A stretch of DNA of 64,000 bases from contig NZ_CP050192.1 in NCBI RefSeq assembly GCF_011694515.1, forward strand, positions 357,932 to 421,931. The letters are read 5' to 3'. Numbering within the stretch: the first letter of the stretch is position 1; every line of letters starts with the position of its first letter. The notes below the pieces were generated by a model that saw only the letters and a program-made list of their open reading frames with translations, was not told the origin of the DNA and searched no databases. A program made the translations under genes and the position numbers. Source of the stretch: Mycobacterium sp. DL592 (GTDB taxonomy: Bacteria > Actinomycetota > Actinomycetes > Mycobacteriales > Mycobacteriaceae). This document shows, one piece after another, positions 8,689 through 18,609 of the stretch.

Positions 8689-9860
8689 GCCTGGCTGCCG
8701 GTGTGCTCGCCGATCGCCTTCACGATCGCTTCGCCCACCCGGCCGAACAGGTCACCGCGCATGTCCCTGGCCCACTCGTGGGATGCCTCGGCAGCGCGCA
8801 GCTGGCCTTTGAAGTGCGGGATGACCTTGCGGGCGAACAAGTCGTAGGAGTGGTAGGTCGCTTTCGGGTCGGCCCAGTCGTGGCCGAGCATCAGGAAGGT
8901 GCCGAACCCGCCGGACTGCTCGAGCAGATCGGTGATGTAGGCGATCGCGTCGTCTGGGGTTCCGATGCAGCAGTTACCTTGCGCCGCATAGGCGGCGACG
9001 AACTCGTGCGGTGTCTGCGCGGGGGCCTCGACATCATTGGACAGCGGCACGAACCCGGCCGCACCGAAGTAGTTGGCGAAGTCCTGCAGCCCGTAGGTGC
9101 AGTCGTCGATGGCCTGCTCGCGGGTATCGGCCAGGTGCACGATGCCCAGCACCCGCCAGTTGGTCCGGTCGGGCTCCGGACGGCCCGCTTCGGCGGCCTT
9201 GTCCACCACGATCTGCCAGGCGCTGTCCAGGGCCGCGTACCCGCCGGGAACCGACATCGACAACGACAGCAGCGACGTGCCCAGTGTCCCGGCCAGCCGC
9301 GGACCAGACGGTGAAACCATTGCTGCCGTGGATATTTCGGGGTACGGCCAGGTGTAGGGGCGGATGTGCAACTGCGCGTCGCGCAGGGTGAACCAGTCGC
9401 AGTGCCTGCTGATGCGTTCGTCGGGCCCGGCCCGGAACAGCGCGAGGATGGCCTCCAGCGACTCCTGCATCATCTGCCGCTGCTCCACCGGGTCGATGCC
9501 CATCATGTAGGCGTCCGAGGGAAGTGCGCCGGGACCGGTTCCGAACATCACCCGCCCGCGCGTCAGGTGGTCGAGCAGCACCCACCGGTCGGCGACCATC
9601 AACGGGTGGTGATAGGGCAGTGAGACCACGCCGGTGCCCAGCCGGATGTGCTTGGTGCGTTCGGCGGCCGCGGCGATGAACACCTCGGGGCAGGCGATCA
9701 GCTCGTATCCACCCGAGTGGTGCTCGCCGAACCACACCTCGTCGTAGCCCAGCCTATCCAGTGCGACGGTCCGCTCCAGGTCATACTCCAGTGCGACAGT
9801 GGGGGATTGGCCGACAGGGTGAAACGGCGTGACGAACACGCCGAAGTTGAGGGGTCGCAT
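8685..9860 (-). CDS. LLM-class flavin-dependent monooxygenase, limonene 1,2-monooxygenase-like
   Basis: Bacterial luciferase-like (TIM-barrel) monooxygenase of about 391 residues; Rv3618 is the counterpart in M. tuberculosis. The N-terminal stretch LNFGVFVTPFHPVGQSP and the YDEVWFGEHHSGGYE, IRLGTGVVSLPYHHPLMVADR and RVMFGTGPG motifs place it near limonene monooxygenase LimB. Such enzymes use reduced flavin to epoxidise alkenes. ATG 9860 is preferred because TTGGAG lies 7-8 nt upstream; GTG at 9866 or 9869 would overlap the ephA stop. Pairing with an epoxide hydrolase suggests an epoxidation-hydrolysis route. Confidence 0.85.
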   Translation of the reverse strand: MRPLNFGVFVTPFHPVGQSPTVALEYDLERTVALDRLGYDEVWFGEHHSGGYELIACPEVFIAAAAERTKHIRLGTGVVSLPYHHPLMVADRWVLLDHLTRGRVMFGTGPGALPSDAYMMGIDPVEQRQMMQESLEAILALFRAGPDERISRHCDWFTLRDAQLHIRPYTWPYPEISTAAMVSPSGPRLAGTLGTSLLSLSMSVPGGYAALDSAWQIVVDKAAEAGRPEPDRTNWRVLGIVHLADTREQAIDDCTYGLQDFANYFGAAGFVPLSNDVEAPAQTPHEFVAAYAAQGNCCIGTPDDAIAYITDLLEQSGGFGTFLMLGHDWADPKATYHSYDLFARKVIPHFKGQLRAAEASHEWARDMRGDLFGRVGEAIVKAIGEHTGSQA

Positions 9861-9862
9861 GG

Positions 9863-10828
9863 TCACCACTCCAATCCGGATAGGAAACCCACCAGTTCAC
9901 GGTTGATCTCGTCGGGTCGTTCCTGCTGAATCCAATGTCCGGCGCCGTCGAGCAGCACCTGCCGGTACGGGCCCTTGACCACCTCGGTGGCCCGGTCGAC
10001 TCGGGTGAAGCCGAGCGTGGGATCTTCGGTGCCGCCGACGAATAGTGCTGGGACAGTGATGGTTTCGGTCGATGCCTGGCCCAGGATGTGCCAGTTCCGG
10101 TCGAAACAGCGATACCAGTTGAGCGCCCCGGTGAACCCGGTGCGGCCGAACTCGGCGGCGTAGTGCGCCAGCTCCTCGGTGCTGAGCCAGTCCGGGAGTT
10201 GCTCGGGCTGGGCCAGCCGGTCGAGGAAGCCGTCGGGTCCGGGGGACAGCATCTGCTGCGCGGCTTCCTCGGTCTTGGGTGTGCGCATGCCGCCCAGCAG
10301 CACGCGCATGGTTCGCAACGGATCTTCGGCCAGCTCGGCGTCGGCGGGGCCGGGCTGCTGGAAGTAGAGGATGTAGAAGAAGTTGTCGCCGAAGATCCGC
10401 CGGAACGCCTCGGTCGGCGGTGTCAGCGGCCGCGGTATCGGCGGCACCGCCAGCCCGGCGACCCCGGCGACCCGGTCGGGGTGCAGCAGCGGCATGTTCC
10501 AGGCCACCACGGCACCGAAGTCGTGCCCGACGATCGCGGCGCGCCGCGCGCCCACGACGTCGAGCAGTGCGGCCACATCGCCGGTCAGTTCGGTGATGTC
10601 GTAGGCCTCGATCTGTGCCGGCCGCGAGGATCCGCCATAGCCGCGCTGGTCGGGTGCCAGCACGTGATACCCCGCCTCGGCCAGCACCGGGATCTGGTGG
10701 CGCCAGGAGTAGGCCAGCTCCGGAAAACCGTGGGTCAGGACGACCACCGGGGCACCCTGCTCACCTGCCTCGGCCACCCGCAACCGAACACCGTTGACGT
10801 CAACTAACCGTTCGGTAGAGGCGACCAC
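9863..10828 (-). CDS. ephA: epoxide hydrolase
   Basis: Alpha/beta-hydrolase that opens epoxides to diols; strong match to M. tuberculosis EphA (Rv3617). The 321-residue protein has the oxyanion motif HGFPELAYSW, RGYGGSSRP, the nucleophile elbow GHDFGAVVAW (Asp nucleophile, typical of epoxide hydrolases rather than esterases) and a C-terminal GAGHWIQQERP carrying the catalytic His. GTG 10828 starts the conserved region (VVASTERLVDVNGVRLR). It is upstream of and nearly fused to the flavin monooxygenase (stop at 9863, next ATG at 9860). Confidence 0.92.
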   Translation of the reverse strand: MVASTERLVDVNGVRLRVAEAGEQGAPVVVLTHGFPELAYSWRHQIPVLAEAGYHVLAPDQRGYGGSSRPAQIEAYDITELTGDVAALLDVVGARRAAIVGHDFGAVVAWNMPLLHPDRVAGVAGLAVPPIPRPLTPPTEAFRRIFGDNFFYILYFQQPGPADAELAEDPLRTMRVLLGGMRTPKTEEAAQQMLSPGPDGFLDRLAQPEQLPDWLSTEELAHYAAEFGRTGFTGALNWYRCFDRNWHILGQASTETITVPALFVGGTEDPTLGFTRVDRATEVVKGPYRQVLLDGAGHWIQQERPDEINRELVGFLSGLEW

Positions 10829-11002
10829 GGTGGTAGCCAAGCACAGCAGTCGGCCTGCCGGAAGGGCGTGTTCGCCCACGGGTGAACACGAACCAATCCC
10901 TGACGGAAACCGGCGGGGCACTTCCCCACGTTGGTCTAGCGGTAGCCTGAACTATTCCAGCTGCGCATATCGGAAGGACCTGGCCGGACACGGCCGATGT
11001 AG

Positions 11003-13306
11003 ATGAACCGGAAAAACGTGATCCGCACACTGACGGTGGTGGCCGTGGTGTTGCTGCTCGGCTGGTCGTTCTTCTATTTCAGTGACGACACCCGTGGCTT
11101 CAAGCCTGTCGACACCTCGGTGGCGATGGCCCAGATCAACGGCGACAACGTCAAGAGCGCCCAGATCGACGACCGCGAACAGCAGCTGCGCCTGGAGCTC
11201 AAGAACGGCAATGGCGACACCGAGAACTCCAACAAGGTCATCGCCAAGTACCCGACCGGGTACGGCGTCGATCTGTTCAACGCGCTGAGCGCCAAGAACA
11301 TCAAGACCAACACCGTGGTCAACCAGGGCAGCGTCCTGGGCTCGCTGCTGGTCTACATGCTCCCGCTGCTGCTTCTCGTCGGCTTGTTCGTGCTGTTCTC
11401 CCGGATGCAGACCGGTGGCCGGATGGGCTTCGGCTTCGGCAAGTCGCGGGCCAAGCAGCTCTCCAAGGACATGCCGAAGACCACGTTCGCCGACGTGGCC
11501 GGCGTCGACGAGGCCGTCGAAGAGCTCTATGAGATCAAGGACTTCCTGCAGAACCCGTCGCGCTATCAGGCGCTCGGGGCGAAGATCCCCAAGGGCGTGC
11601 TGCTCTACGGGCCACCCGGCACCGGAAAGACGCTGCTGGCGCGCGCTGTCGCCGGCGAGGCCGGAGTTCCGTTCTTCACGATTTCAGGCTCGGACTTCGT
11701 CGAGATGTTCGTCGGTGTCGGCGCCTCCCGGGTGCGTGACCTGTTCGAGCAGGCCAAGCAGAACAGCCCGTGCATCATCTTCGTCGACGAGATCGACGCC
11801 GTCGGCCGCCAGCGCGGCGCCGGCCTCGGTGGTGGGCATGACGAGCGCGAGCAGACCCTCAACCAGCTGCTCGTGGAGATGGACGGTTTCGGCGAACGCC
11901 AGGGCGTCATCCTGATCGCGGCCACCAACCGGCCCGACATCCTCGACCCCGCCCTGCTGCGTCCCGGCCGCTTCGACCGCCAGATCCCGGTCACCAGCCC
12001 GGACCTGGCCGGCCGCAAGGCGGTGCTGCGCGTGCATTCGGCCGGCAAGCCGATGGCCCCCGATGCCGACCTCGACGGGCTGGCCAAGCGGACCGTCGGC
12101 ATGTCCGGCGCCGACCTGGCCAACGTCATCAACGAGGCCGCGCTGCTCACCGCCCGCGAGAACGGCACCGTCATCACCGCTGCGGCCATGGAAGAGGCCG
12201 TCGACCGGGTGATCGGCGGACCGCGCCGCAAGGGCCGGGTGATCAGCGAGCTGGAGAAGAAGATCACCGCCTACCACGAGGGTGGCCACACCCTGGCGGC
12301 GTGGGCGATGCCCGACATCGAACCGATCTACAAGGTCACCATCCTGGCCCGCGGCCGCACCGGCGGCCACGCCGTCTCGGTGCCCGAGGACGACAAGGGC
12401 CTGATGACCCGCTCGGAGATGATCTCCCGGCTGGTGTTCGCCATGGGCGGTCGTGCCGCCGAGGAGCTGGTGTTCCGCGAGCCGACCACCGGGGCGGTCT
12501 CCGATATCGACCAGGCCACCAAGATCGCCCGGGCAATGGTCACCGAGTACGGCATGAGCTCCAAGCTGGGCGCGGTCAAGTACGGCACCGAGCACGGCGA
12601 CCCGTTCCTGGGCCGCACCATGGGCACCCAGTCGGACTACAGCCACGAGGTGGCCCGCGACATCGACGACGAGGTCCGCAAACTCATCGAGGCCGCCCAC
12701 ACCGAGGCGTGGACGATCCTCACCGAGTACCGCGACGTCCTCGACATCCTCGCCGGGGAGCTGCTGGAGAAGGAAACCCTGCACCGCTCCGAGCTGGAGG
12801 CGATCTTCGGCGACGTGAAGAAGCGCCCCCGGCTGACGGTGTTCGACGACTTCGGTGGGCGGATCCCGTCCGACAAGCCGCCCATCAAGACCCCGGGCGA
12901 GCTGGCCATCGAGCGCGGTGAGCCGTGGCCCAAGCCGATGCCCGAGCCGGCCTTCAAGAAGGCGATCGCACAGGCGAGCGCGGCCGCCCAAGCCCAGCAG
13001 CCCAATGGCGGTAACGGCAATGGCGCGCACCACGGCGCACCGGCGCAGCAGCCCGGCACCAGCCAGCCGGACTACGGCGCACCGGCCGGCTGGCACGCTC
13101 CCGGCTGGCCGCCGCCGGGTCAGCAGGGTGGCGGCGGCTACTGGTATCCGCCTCCGCCCGGATGGGGACAGCCGCCGCAGCAGCACGGGCAGCCTTACCC
13201 GCCGTATCAGCCCTACCCTGCTCCCAGCCATGCCGGGCCCGGGTCGGCTCCGCAGGACGACGCCGGTGACGACGGCAACCGGCCCAACCCGCCGGCCAAT
13301 GGTTGA
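11003..13306 (+). CDS. ftsH: ATP-dependent zinc metalloprotease FtsH
   Basis: Membrane AAA+ protease that degrades misfolded membrane proteins and selected regulators. The 767-residue protein has two membrane segments (~9-27 and ~113-133) around a periplasmic domain, then an AAA+ module with Walker A GPPGTGKT at 203-210, Walker [10 protein letters not shown] and the SRH AATNRPD region. The zinc protease site HEGGH is at 425-429. A low-complexity Pro/Gln/Gly tail of more than 100 residues ends the protein, a mycobacterial extension. It heads the folate gene run; folE starts 20 nt later. Confidence 0.97.
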   Translation: MNRKNVIRTLTVVAVVLLLGWSFFYFSDDTRGFKPVDTSVAMAQINGDNVKSAQIDDREQQLRLELKNGNGDTENSNKVIAKYPTGYGVDLFNALSAKNIKTNTVVNQGSVLGSLLVYMLPLLLLVGLFVLFSRMQTGGRMGFGFGKSRAKQLSKDMPKTTFADVAGVDEAVEELYEIKDFLQNPSRYQALGAKIPKGVLLYGPPGTGKTLLARAVAGEAGVPFFTISGSDFVEMFVGVGASRVRDLFEQAKQNSPCIIFVDEIDAVGRQRGAGLGGGHDEREQTLNQLLVEMDGFGERQGVILIAATNRPDILDPALLRPGRFDRQIPVTSPDLAGRKAVLRVHSAGKPMAPDADLDGLAKRTVGMSGADLANVINEAALLTARENGTVITAAAMEEAVDRVIGGPRRKGRVISELEKKITAYHEGGHTLAAWAMPDIEPIYKVTILARGRTGGHAVSVPEDDKGLMTRSEMISRLVFAMGGRAAEELVFREPTTGAVSDIDQATKIARAMVTEYGMSSKLGAVKYGTEHGDPFLGRTMGTQSDYSHEVARDIDDEVRKLIEAAHTEAWTILTEYRDVLDILAGELLEKETLHRSELEAIFGDVKKRPRLTVFDDFGGRIPSDKPPIKTPGELAIERGEPWPKPMPEPAFKKAIAQASAAAQAQQPNGGNGNGAHHGAPAQQPGTSQPDYGAPAGWHAPGWPPPGQQGGGGYWYPPPPGWGQPPQQHGQPYPPYQPYPAPSHAGPGSAPQDDAGDDGNRPNPPANG

Positions 13307-13325
13307 TTGACGAAACGGAGCCCCA

Positions 13326-13928
13326 ATGGTGCAACCGACCTCGATAACTCTCGAGACGCCGGTTTTTGACCAAGAGCGTGCCGAGGCGGCAGTGCGTGAA
13401 CTGCTGATCGCGGTGGGCGAGGATCCCGAGCGACAAGGTCTGGTCGACACCCCGGCCCGTGTTGCGCGGGCCTTCCGGGAGATGTTCGCGGGCCTGTACA
13501 CCGACCCGGACGCGGTGCTGGAGACCACCTTCGACGAGCAGCATGACGAACTCGTCCTGGTCAAGAACATCCCGATGTACTCGACCTGCGAGCACCACCT
13601 GGTGGCGTTCCACGGTGTCGCGCACGTCGGCTACATCCCCGGCGACGACGGCCGGGTGACCGGGCTGTCGAAGCTGGCTCGGGTGGTCGACCTGTATGCC
13701 AAGCGTCCGCAGGTGCAGGAGCGGCTGACCGGGCAGATTGCCGACGCGGTGATGCGCAAGCTCAAGCCGCGCGGGGTCATCGTGGTGCTCGAGGCCGAGC
13801 ATCTCTGCATGGCGATGCGCGGAGTCCGCAAGCCCGGCGCCACCACCACGACGTCGGCGGTGCGCGGACAGTTCAAGACCGACAATGCATCCCGAGCAGA
13901 GGCGCTGGAACTCATCCTGCGGAAGTGA
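13326..13928 (+). CDS. folE: GTP cyclohydrolase I
   Basis: Converts GTP to 7,8-dihydroneopterin triphosphate, the entry step of folate synthesis. The 200-residue product contains the zinc-site motif [10 protein letters not shown] (Cys88-His91) and a later HLCMAMRGV that supplies the third ligand, along with the [22 protein letters not shown] signature. ATG 13326 is 19 nt after the ftsH stop with an upstream GAAACGGAG. The stop overlaps the folP GTG start by four bases (GTGA), so the two are translationally coupled. Confidence 0.97.
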   Translation: MVQPTSITLETPVFDQERAEAAVRELLIAVGEDPERQGLVDTPARVARAFREMFAGLYTDPDAVLETTFDEQHDELVLVKNIPMYSTCEHHLVAFHGVAHVGYIPGDDGRVTGLSKLARVVDLYAKRPQVQERLTGQIADAVMRKLKPRGVIVVLEAEHLCMAMRGVRKPGATTTTSAVRGQFKTDNASRAEALELILRK

Positions 13929-14785
13929 ACACACTCCCGCCCCGGGTCGGGGCGCTCCGACCCGCCGGCCCCGTGCAGGTGATGGGAGTTGTCAACGTCA
14001 CCGATGACTCCTTCTCCGACGGCGGCCGCTACCTGGATCCCGGTCGGGCCGTCGAGCATGGGGTCGAGCTGGTCGCCCAGGGTGCGGCGATCGTGGACGT
14101 CGGCGGTGAGTCGACCCGTCCCGGCGCGGTGCGAATCGATGCGGCAGTCGAGACGGCCAGAGTGCTCCCGGTGGTCAAAGGACTCGCCGCCCAGGGGATC
14201 ACCGTGAGCATCGACACCATGCACGCCGCGGTCGCCGCGGCCGCGCTGGAGTGCGGTGCCAGTATCGTCAACGATGTTTCGGGCGGACGTGCCGATCCGG
14301 CGATGGCGCCACTGCTGGCTGATGCGAAAGTGCCCTGGGTACTGATGCATTGGCGTTCGGTGGGGGCGCAGCGCCCACACGAGGCACCCGACTACCGCGA
14401 CGTGGTGGCCGAGGTGCGTGACGAACTGCTGGCCAGTGTCGACGCCGCCATCGCCGCCGGTGTCGAGACCGCCAACCTGATCATCGATCCCGGCCTGGGT
14501 TTCGCCAAGACAGCACAACATAATTGGGCTCTGCTCAACGCGCTGCCCGAGTTCGTCGCGACCGGCATCCCGGTGCTCGTCGGAGCCTCCCGGAAGCGTT
14601 TCCTGGGCGCCCTGCTGGCCGACCGGGACGGTAACCCCCGCCCCCCGGACGGCCGTGAAACCGCCACCGCTGTGATCTCGGCGCTGGCCGCCGTGCACGG
14701 TGCGTGGGGGGTCCGGGTGCACGACGTACGTGCGAGCGTGGACGCGCTCGCCGTCCTTGAGGCCTGGGAGGGTGGCGGTGGCTGA
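13925..14785 (+). CDS. folP: dihydropteroate synthase
   Basis: Condenses p-aminobenzoate with dihydropterin pyrophosphate; the target of sulfonamides. The 286-residue TIM barrel shows [16 protein letters not shown], the [11 protein letters not shown] loop, [20 protein letters not shown] and GASRKRFLG, all pterin- or pABA-site motifs. It matches M. tuberculosis FolP1 in order and sequence, with ~15 extra residues at the N-terminus when read from GTG 13925. The start overlaps the folE stop (GTGA) and the end overlaps folB by 8 nt. Confidence 0.97.
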   Translation: MNTLPPRVGALRPAGPVQVMGVVNVTDDSFSDGGRYLDPGRAVEHGVELVAQGAAIVDVGGESTRPGAVRIDAAVETARVLPVVKGLAAQGITVSIDTMHAAVAAAALECGASIVNDVSGGRADPAMAPLLADAKVPWVLMHWRSVGAQRPHEAPDYRDVVAEVRDELLASVDAAIAAGVETANLIIDPGLGFAKTAQHNWALLNALPEFVATGIPVLVGASRKRFLGALLADRDGNPRPPDGRETATAVISALAAVHGAWGVRVHDVRASVDALAVLEAWEGGGG

Positions 14786-15179
14786 CCGAATCGAATTGCG
14801 CGGGTTGACCGTTCGCGGTAACCATGGTGTCTTCGACCATGAGCGGCGCGACGGGCAGGACTTCGTGGTCGACATCACGGTGTGGATCGACCTGGCCGAT
14901 GCCGCCGCCAGCGACGACCTGGCCGACACGTTCGACTACGGCGTACTGGCCCAACGTGCGGCCGCCGTGATCGGTGGCCCGGCCCGCAACCTCATCGAGA
15001 CCGTCTCCGCCGAGATCGCTGAGGACGTCATGACCGACCCGCGGGTGCACGCCGTCGAGGTCGTCCTCCACAAGCCGCACGCACCGATCCCGTTGTCGTT
15101 CACCGACGTTGCCGTCGTCGCCCGCCGATCCCGGCGCGGCGGCCGGGGCCAGATCGTTCCCGCCGGGGACGTGACATGA
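14778..15179 (+). CDS. folB: dihydroneopterin aldolase
   Basis: Cleaves 7,8-dihydroneopterin to 6-hydroxymethyl-dihydropterin and glycolaldehyde. The 133-residue product starts [19 protein letters not shown] and includes the catalytic Glu region [13 protein letters not shown], the TFDYG motif and [14 protein letters not shown] 14778 is chosen because GGGAGG lies 6 nt upstream and the resulting N-terminus equals that of M. tuberculosis FolB; GTG 14772 is less well placed. It overlaps folP by 8 nt and folK by 4 nt (ATGA). Confidence 0.96.
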   Translation: MADRIELRGLTVRGNHGVFDHERRDGQDFVVDITVWIDLADAAASDDLADTFDYGVLAQRAAAVIGGPARNLIETVSAEIAEDVMTDPRVHAVEVVLHKPHAPIPLSFTDVAVVARRSRRGGRGQIVPAGDVT

Positions 15180-15715
15180 CGCGGGTGGTGCTGTCGATCG
15201 GCTCGAACCTCGGCGACCGGATGGCCCGGCTGCAGGCGGCCGTCGACGGGCTCGGCACCTCGGTGCGCGCACTGTCGCCCGTCTACGAAACCGATGCATG
15301 GGGCGGTGTCGAGCAGGGCCCGTTCCTCAACGCGATCGTCGTCGCCGAGGACGACCGGCTCGACGGCCACGGCTGGCTGGCCCGTGCACAGGCGCTCGAA
15401 CAGGCCAACGAGCGGGTCCGCGAGCAGAGGTGGGGTCCGCGCACCCTCGACGTCGACCTGGTCTCGGGTCATGACGGTGCCGACGAGGTGTTCTCCCTCG
15501 ACGAGGGGCTGACCCTGCCGCATCCGATGGCACACCTGCGGGCGTTCGTCATGATCCCGTGGCTGGCGGTGGACCCCGATGCGACGCTGACCGTGGCCGG
15601 CGTGGTGCGGCCGGTTCAGCGGCTGCTCGAGGAGTTGGACCCCGCCGAGCGCGCCGGGGTGCGGCTGACCGACCTCATCCTCAATTTGCCCCCCGACGAA
15701 GCCTCCGGCACCTGA
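15176..15715 (+). CDS. folK: 2-amino-4-hydroxy-6-hydroxymethyldihydropteridine pyrophosphokinase
   Basis: HPPK transfers pyrophosphate from ATP to hydroxymethyl-dihydropterin, producing the substrate of FolP. The 179-residue protein has [14 protein letters not shown], the [18 protein letters not shown] segment and the HPPK signature [11 protein letters not shown] followed by [13 protein letters not shown]. It sits fourth in the folE-folP-folB-folK set, so all steps from GTP to dihydropteroate apart from triphosphate removal are encoded together. Its TGA shares one base with the next ATG. Confidence 0.96.
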   Translation: MTRVVLSIGSNLGDRMARLQAAVDGLGTSVRALSPVYETDAWGGVEQGPFLNAIVVAEDDRLDGHGWLARAQALEQANERVREQRWGPRTLDVDLVSGHDGADEVFSLDEGLTLPHPMAHLRAFVMIPWLAVDPDATLTVAGVVRPVQRLLEELDPAERAGVRLTDLILNLPPDEASGT

Positions 15716-16185
15716 TGGGTCCCACACGTAAACGCGACCTGCTGGCCGCGGTCATCGGCGTCGCGATCCTGTCGTGTCTGCTGCTGCGTCTGCTCTACCG
15801 GTACTTCCCGCCGATCACGGTGTGGACCGGGCTGTCGTTGTTGGCGGTGGCCGCGGCCGAGGCGGTCTGGGGCTGGTCGGTGCGCAGCAGGATCCGGGAC
15901 GGCCAGATCGGTGTCGGCGCCGGCCGGCTGCACCCGCTGGCGGTGGCCCGCAGTCTGGTGATCGCGAAGGCCTCCGCCTGGGTCGGTGCGCCGGTCGCCG
16001 GATGGTGGATCGGCGTGCTGGTCTACCTGTTGGTCATCCGCACCGACCACGCGCGGGCCGACATCCCGGGTGTGGTGGTAGCGGCGATCAGCGCGGTGGC
16101 TCTCGTGATCGCGTCGTTGTGGCTGCAGAATTGCTGCAAGTCGCCCGGCGAGCCGACCGAGGACCCCGACCGCGCCGCCGAGTAG
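15715..16185 (+). CDS. DUF3180 membrane protein
   Basis: Integral membrane protein of 156 residues, counterpart of Rv3605c. Four hydrophobic segments are visible (about residues 10-28, 34-55, 84-103 and 119-137), and the C-terminus is acidic and cytoplasmic-looking. No catalytic motif is seen and the function is unknown. The ATG lies within TGATG, overlapping the folK stop by one base, so it is cotranslated with folate genes in mycobacteria and relatives. Confidence 0.85.
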   Translation: MGPTRKRDLLAAVIGVAILSCLLLRLLYRYFPPITVWTGLSLLAVAAAEAVWGWSVRSRIRDGQIGVGAGRLHPLAVARSLVIAKASAWVGAPVAGWWIGVLVYLLVIRTDHARADIPGVVVAAISAVALVIASLWLQNCCKSPGEPTEDPDRAAE

Positions 16186-16238
16186 CCGCCAGGGCGAATC
16201 GCCGCAGCTTGCGGACACGTTCCCGGACATCGCCCGGG

Positions 16239-16250
16239 TACAGTCAGCCC
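16239..16250 (+). promoter_or_regulatory. -10 element for a leaderless start
   Basis: TACAGT at 16239-16244 fits the mycobacterial -10 pattern TANNNT and lies 6 nt before the ATG at 16251, the spacing at which transcription would begin on the A of the ATG. No Shine-Dalgarno sequence is present. No convincing -35 was found. This suggests an internal promoter separating the folate genes from the downstream DUF6779-panC-panD-coaX group. Confidence 0.5.
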
Positions 16251-17576
16251 ATGACCGTTCTGTCCCGCGGCAGCCGTAATCGGCGCGGCGGCCGCAGGCC
16301 GGGTTGGCTGCTCTTGACGACGTTGCTAGTCCTGGCCATCGTCGCCAGTTCTGCTCTGGTCTTCACCAACCGCGTCGAGCTGCTCAAGCTGGCGGTGGTG
16401 CTGTCGCTGTGGGCGGCCGTCGTCGCTGCCTTCGTCTCGGTCATCTACCGCCGCCAAAGCGATGTCGATGCGGCCCGGGCCCGCGACCTGAAGCTCGTCT
16501 ACGACCTGCAACTGGACCGGGAGATCTCCGCCCGCCGCGAGTACGAACTGAGTGTCGAGTCGCATCTGCGCCGCGAGCTGGCCACCGAGCTGCGCGCCCA
16601 GGCCGCCGACGAGGTCGCGGCGTTGCGGGCCGAGCTGGCCGCACTGCGGGCCAACCTGGAGGTCCTATTCGACGCCGACCTCGGCGACCGGCCCGCCCTC
16701 GAGGGCGATCGCGCCGGCTACGGCGATTGGACCCGCGACACCACCACGTTGCCGCCCACCCCGGGCCGGGTGCAGAGCAGCCGCATCACGCCGGTCAATG
16801 CGGAGGAGTCCGCCGGCCGCACTGCCGAGAACCCGATCATCGACGTTCCCGAGGAACCCCTGGTTGCCCCGGCGCCACCGCCGCAGCCGCCGTACGCGCC
16901 GCCGCCGCGGCGCCGCTACGAGGAACCGCCGCTACCCGACGACTACCGGGGATCGCACCGCCGGTCCGGCGACAACGGTGCCCGCCCGGCACCGGCCCCA
17001 CAACGGTCGTTCACGCCGCCGCCGGAGCCCGCTCCGGTGAGTGCGCCGCAGCCCGAGCCGCAGTCGGCACCCGCTGCCGAGTACACGCCGTCCGACGTCG
17101 CGGCAAGCCACTCCGAGTGGAAGCCGGTGGAGGCCGAAGGCCGCTGGCTGCCGCCGGGCGCGCCGGGCAGCAGCTGGGCCGCGCCGTCCGCCCCCGACAG
17201 CGACGTCACCGCCCCTGCCGCGCCGGCCGACGAGCCCGCACGGGGCAGGCACTGGACCGGGCCGCAGGCCGAGGAGCCTGTGCCAGCCGCACCGCCGCGC
17301 CCCGAACCGGCGATGCAGCCGGCCCCCGAACCGGCCGCGCCGCGGGCCCGGCATTCAGTAGAGGCACCGACCTACGGCCAGGTCCCGCCTGCCATGTCCA
17401 CCCCGCCGCCGCCCGAGCCCGCGTCGCGGCATCGCGGCGATGACGACGCCGAAGACGATCAGCCCGAGGGACCGCGGGGCCAGCACGCCGGCGGCCAGTC
17501 CGTCGCCGAGTTGCTGGCCCGTCTGGAGGCCAACGGCAACAGGGGCGGCGGCCGGCGCCGCAGGCGCGAGGACTAG
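16251..17576 (+). CDS. DUF6779 / proline-rich membrane protein (Rv3604c-like)
   Basis: A 441-residue membrane protein with an Arg-rich N-terminus (residues 6-16), two hydrophobic segments (~18-36 and ~42-62), then a charged helical stretch (~65-140) likely to form a coiled coil, and a long disordered Pro/Ala/Glu-rich region (~160-400). It closes with a conserved SVAELLARLEANG helix and an Arg-rich end (GGGRRRRRED). The function is unknown; the architecture resembles a membrane-anchored scaffold. A leaderless -10 precedes the ATG. Confidence 0.8.
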   Translation: MTVLSRGSRNRRGGRRPGWLLLTTLLVLAIVASSALVFTNRVELLKLAVVLSLWAAVVAAFVSVIYRRQSDVDAARARDLKLVYDLQLDREISARREYELSVESHLRRELATELRAQAADEVAALRAELAALRANLEVLFDADLGDRPALEGDRAGYGDWTRDTTTLPPTPGRVQSSRITPVNAEESAGRTAENPIIDVPEEPLVAPAPPPQPPYAPPPRRRYEEPPLPDDYRGSHRRSGDNGARPAPAPQRSFTPPPEPAPVSAPQPEPQSAPAAEYTPSDVAASHSEWKPVEAEGRWLPPGAPGSSWAAPSAPDSDVTAPAAPADEPARGRHWTGPQAEEPVPAAPPRPEPAMQPAPEPAAPRARHSVEAPTYGQVPPAMSTPPPPEPASRHRGDDDAEDDQPEGPRGQHAGGQSVAELLARLEANGNRGGGRRRRRED

Positions 17577-17670
17577 GGCCCCCAGCCAGCCGGGTAAAGT
17601 TGACCAGACCGTCCGGTACCCGCAGCGCAGGACCGGAACGAAATCCAACGACGTCAGCGAGGTCGTCCAG

Positions 17671-18609
17671 GTGGGGACCCCCAACGGCTTGCGCCCGGCA
17701 CGCCTGAAAGTGGGCATCGTCTCGGCGGGGCGGGTCGGCACCGCACTGGGACTGGCACTCGAACGCGCCGAACACGTCGTCGTCGCCTGCAGCGCGATCT
17801 CGAACGCTTCCCTGCGGCTGGCGGAGCGGCGGCTGCCCGACACAGCGGTGCTGCCGGTTCCCGATGTGGCCGACAACGCGGAGCTGTTGCTGCTCACCGT
17901 GCCCGACTCGGAGCTGGCCGGACTGGTCAATGGCCTTGCCGCCACCGGGGCGGTGCGGCGCGGAACGATCGTCGTGCACACCTCGGGTGCCAACGGCATC
18001 GGCGTGCTCGCCCCGCTGACCGCGCAGGGTTGCGTTCCGCTGGCCATCCATCCGGCGATGACGTTCACCGGCTCCGACGAAGACGTGGTGCGTCTCGGTG
18101 AGACGTGCTTCGGAATCACCGCCGCCGACGAGATCGGCTATGCCATCGGCCAGTCGCTGGTGCTCGAGATCGGCGGCGAGCCGTTCCGGGTCAGCGAGGA
18201 TGCGCGCACGCTGTATCACGCGGCGCTGGCGCATGCGAGCAACCACATCGTCACCGTGGTGGCCGACGCGCTCGACGCGCTGCGCGCCGCGCTCTCCGGT
18301 CAGGAGCTGCTCGGGCAGGAACTCATCGGCACCGCACCGGGCGGGCTGGCCGAGCGCATCGTGGGCCCGCTGGCCCGGGCTGCGCTGGAGAACACTCTGC
18401 GCCGTGGCCAGTCGGCGCTGACCGGACCGGTGGCCCGCGGTGACGCCGCCGCGGTGGCCGGTCATCTCGTCGCGCTCAACGAGGTGGATTCCCAACTGGC
18501 GCAGAGTTATTGCGCGAACTCACTGCGTACCGCCCAGCGGGCGCGGGCTCCCAAGGAGGTCTTCGAGGTGTTGGCGGACTGGTCGGCCGGTCAAGGACGG
18601 CCGCAGTGA
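17671..18609 (+). CDS. Rossmann-like / DUF2520 oxidoreductase
   Basis: A 312-residue NAD(P)-binding protein, counterpart of Rv3603c. The N-terminal dinucleotide motif is [16 protein letters not shown], followed by [10 protein letters not shown] and HTSGANG; the C-terminal half is a helical DUF2520 domain ([23 protein letters not shown]). The overall fold resembles 6-phosphogluconate or ketopantoate reductases. It overlaps panC by four bases (GTGA), so a role in pantothenate synthesis, perhaps as the ketopantoate reductase, is plausible but inferred. The GTG 17671 start agrees with the M. tuberculosis N-terminus. Confidence 0.85.
   Translation: MGTPNGLRPARLKVGIVSAGRVGTALGLALERAEHVVVACSAISNASLRLAERRLPDTAVLPVPDVADNAELLLLTVPDSELAGLVNGLAATGAVRRGTIVVHTSGANGIGVLAPLTAQGCVPLAIHPAMTFTGSDEDVVRLGETCFGITAADEIGYAIGQSLVLEIGGEPFRVSEDARTLYHAALAHASNHIVTVVADALDALRAALSGQELLGQELIGTAPGGLAERIVGPLARAALENTLRRGQSALTGPVARGDAAAVAGHLVALNEVDSQLAQSYCANSLRTAQRARAPKEVFEVLADWSAGQGRPQ

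Noticed and set aside
12950..13300. Pro/Gln-rich repeats in the ftsH tail as a separate PE/PPE-like gene
   Set aside because: The frame is continuous with ftsH and the low-complexity tail is known in mycobacterial FtsH.
11684..13570. Long open frame opposite ftsH
   Set aside because: High-GC coding DNA leaves open frames on the other strand; it has no recognisable domains and the ftsH reading is unambiguous.
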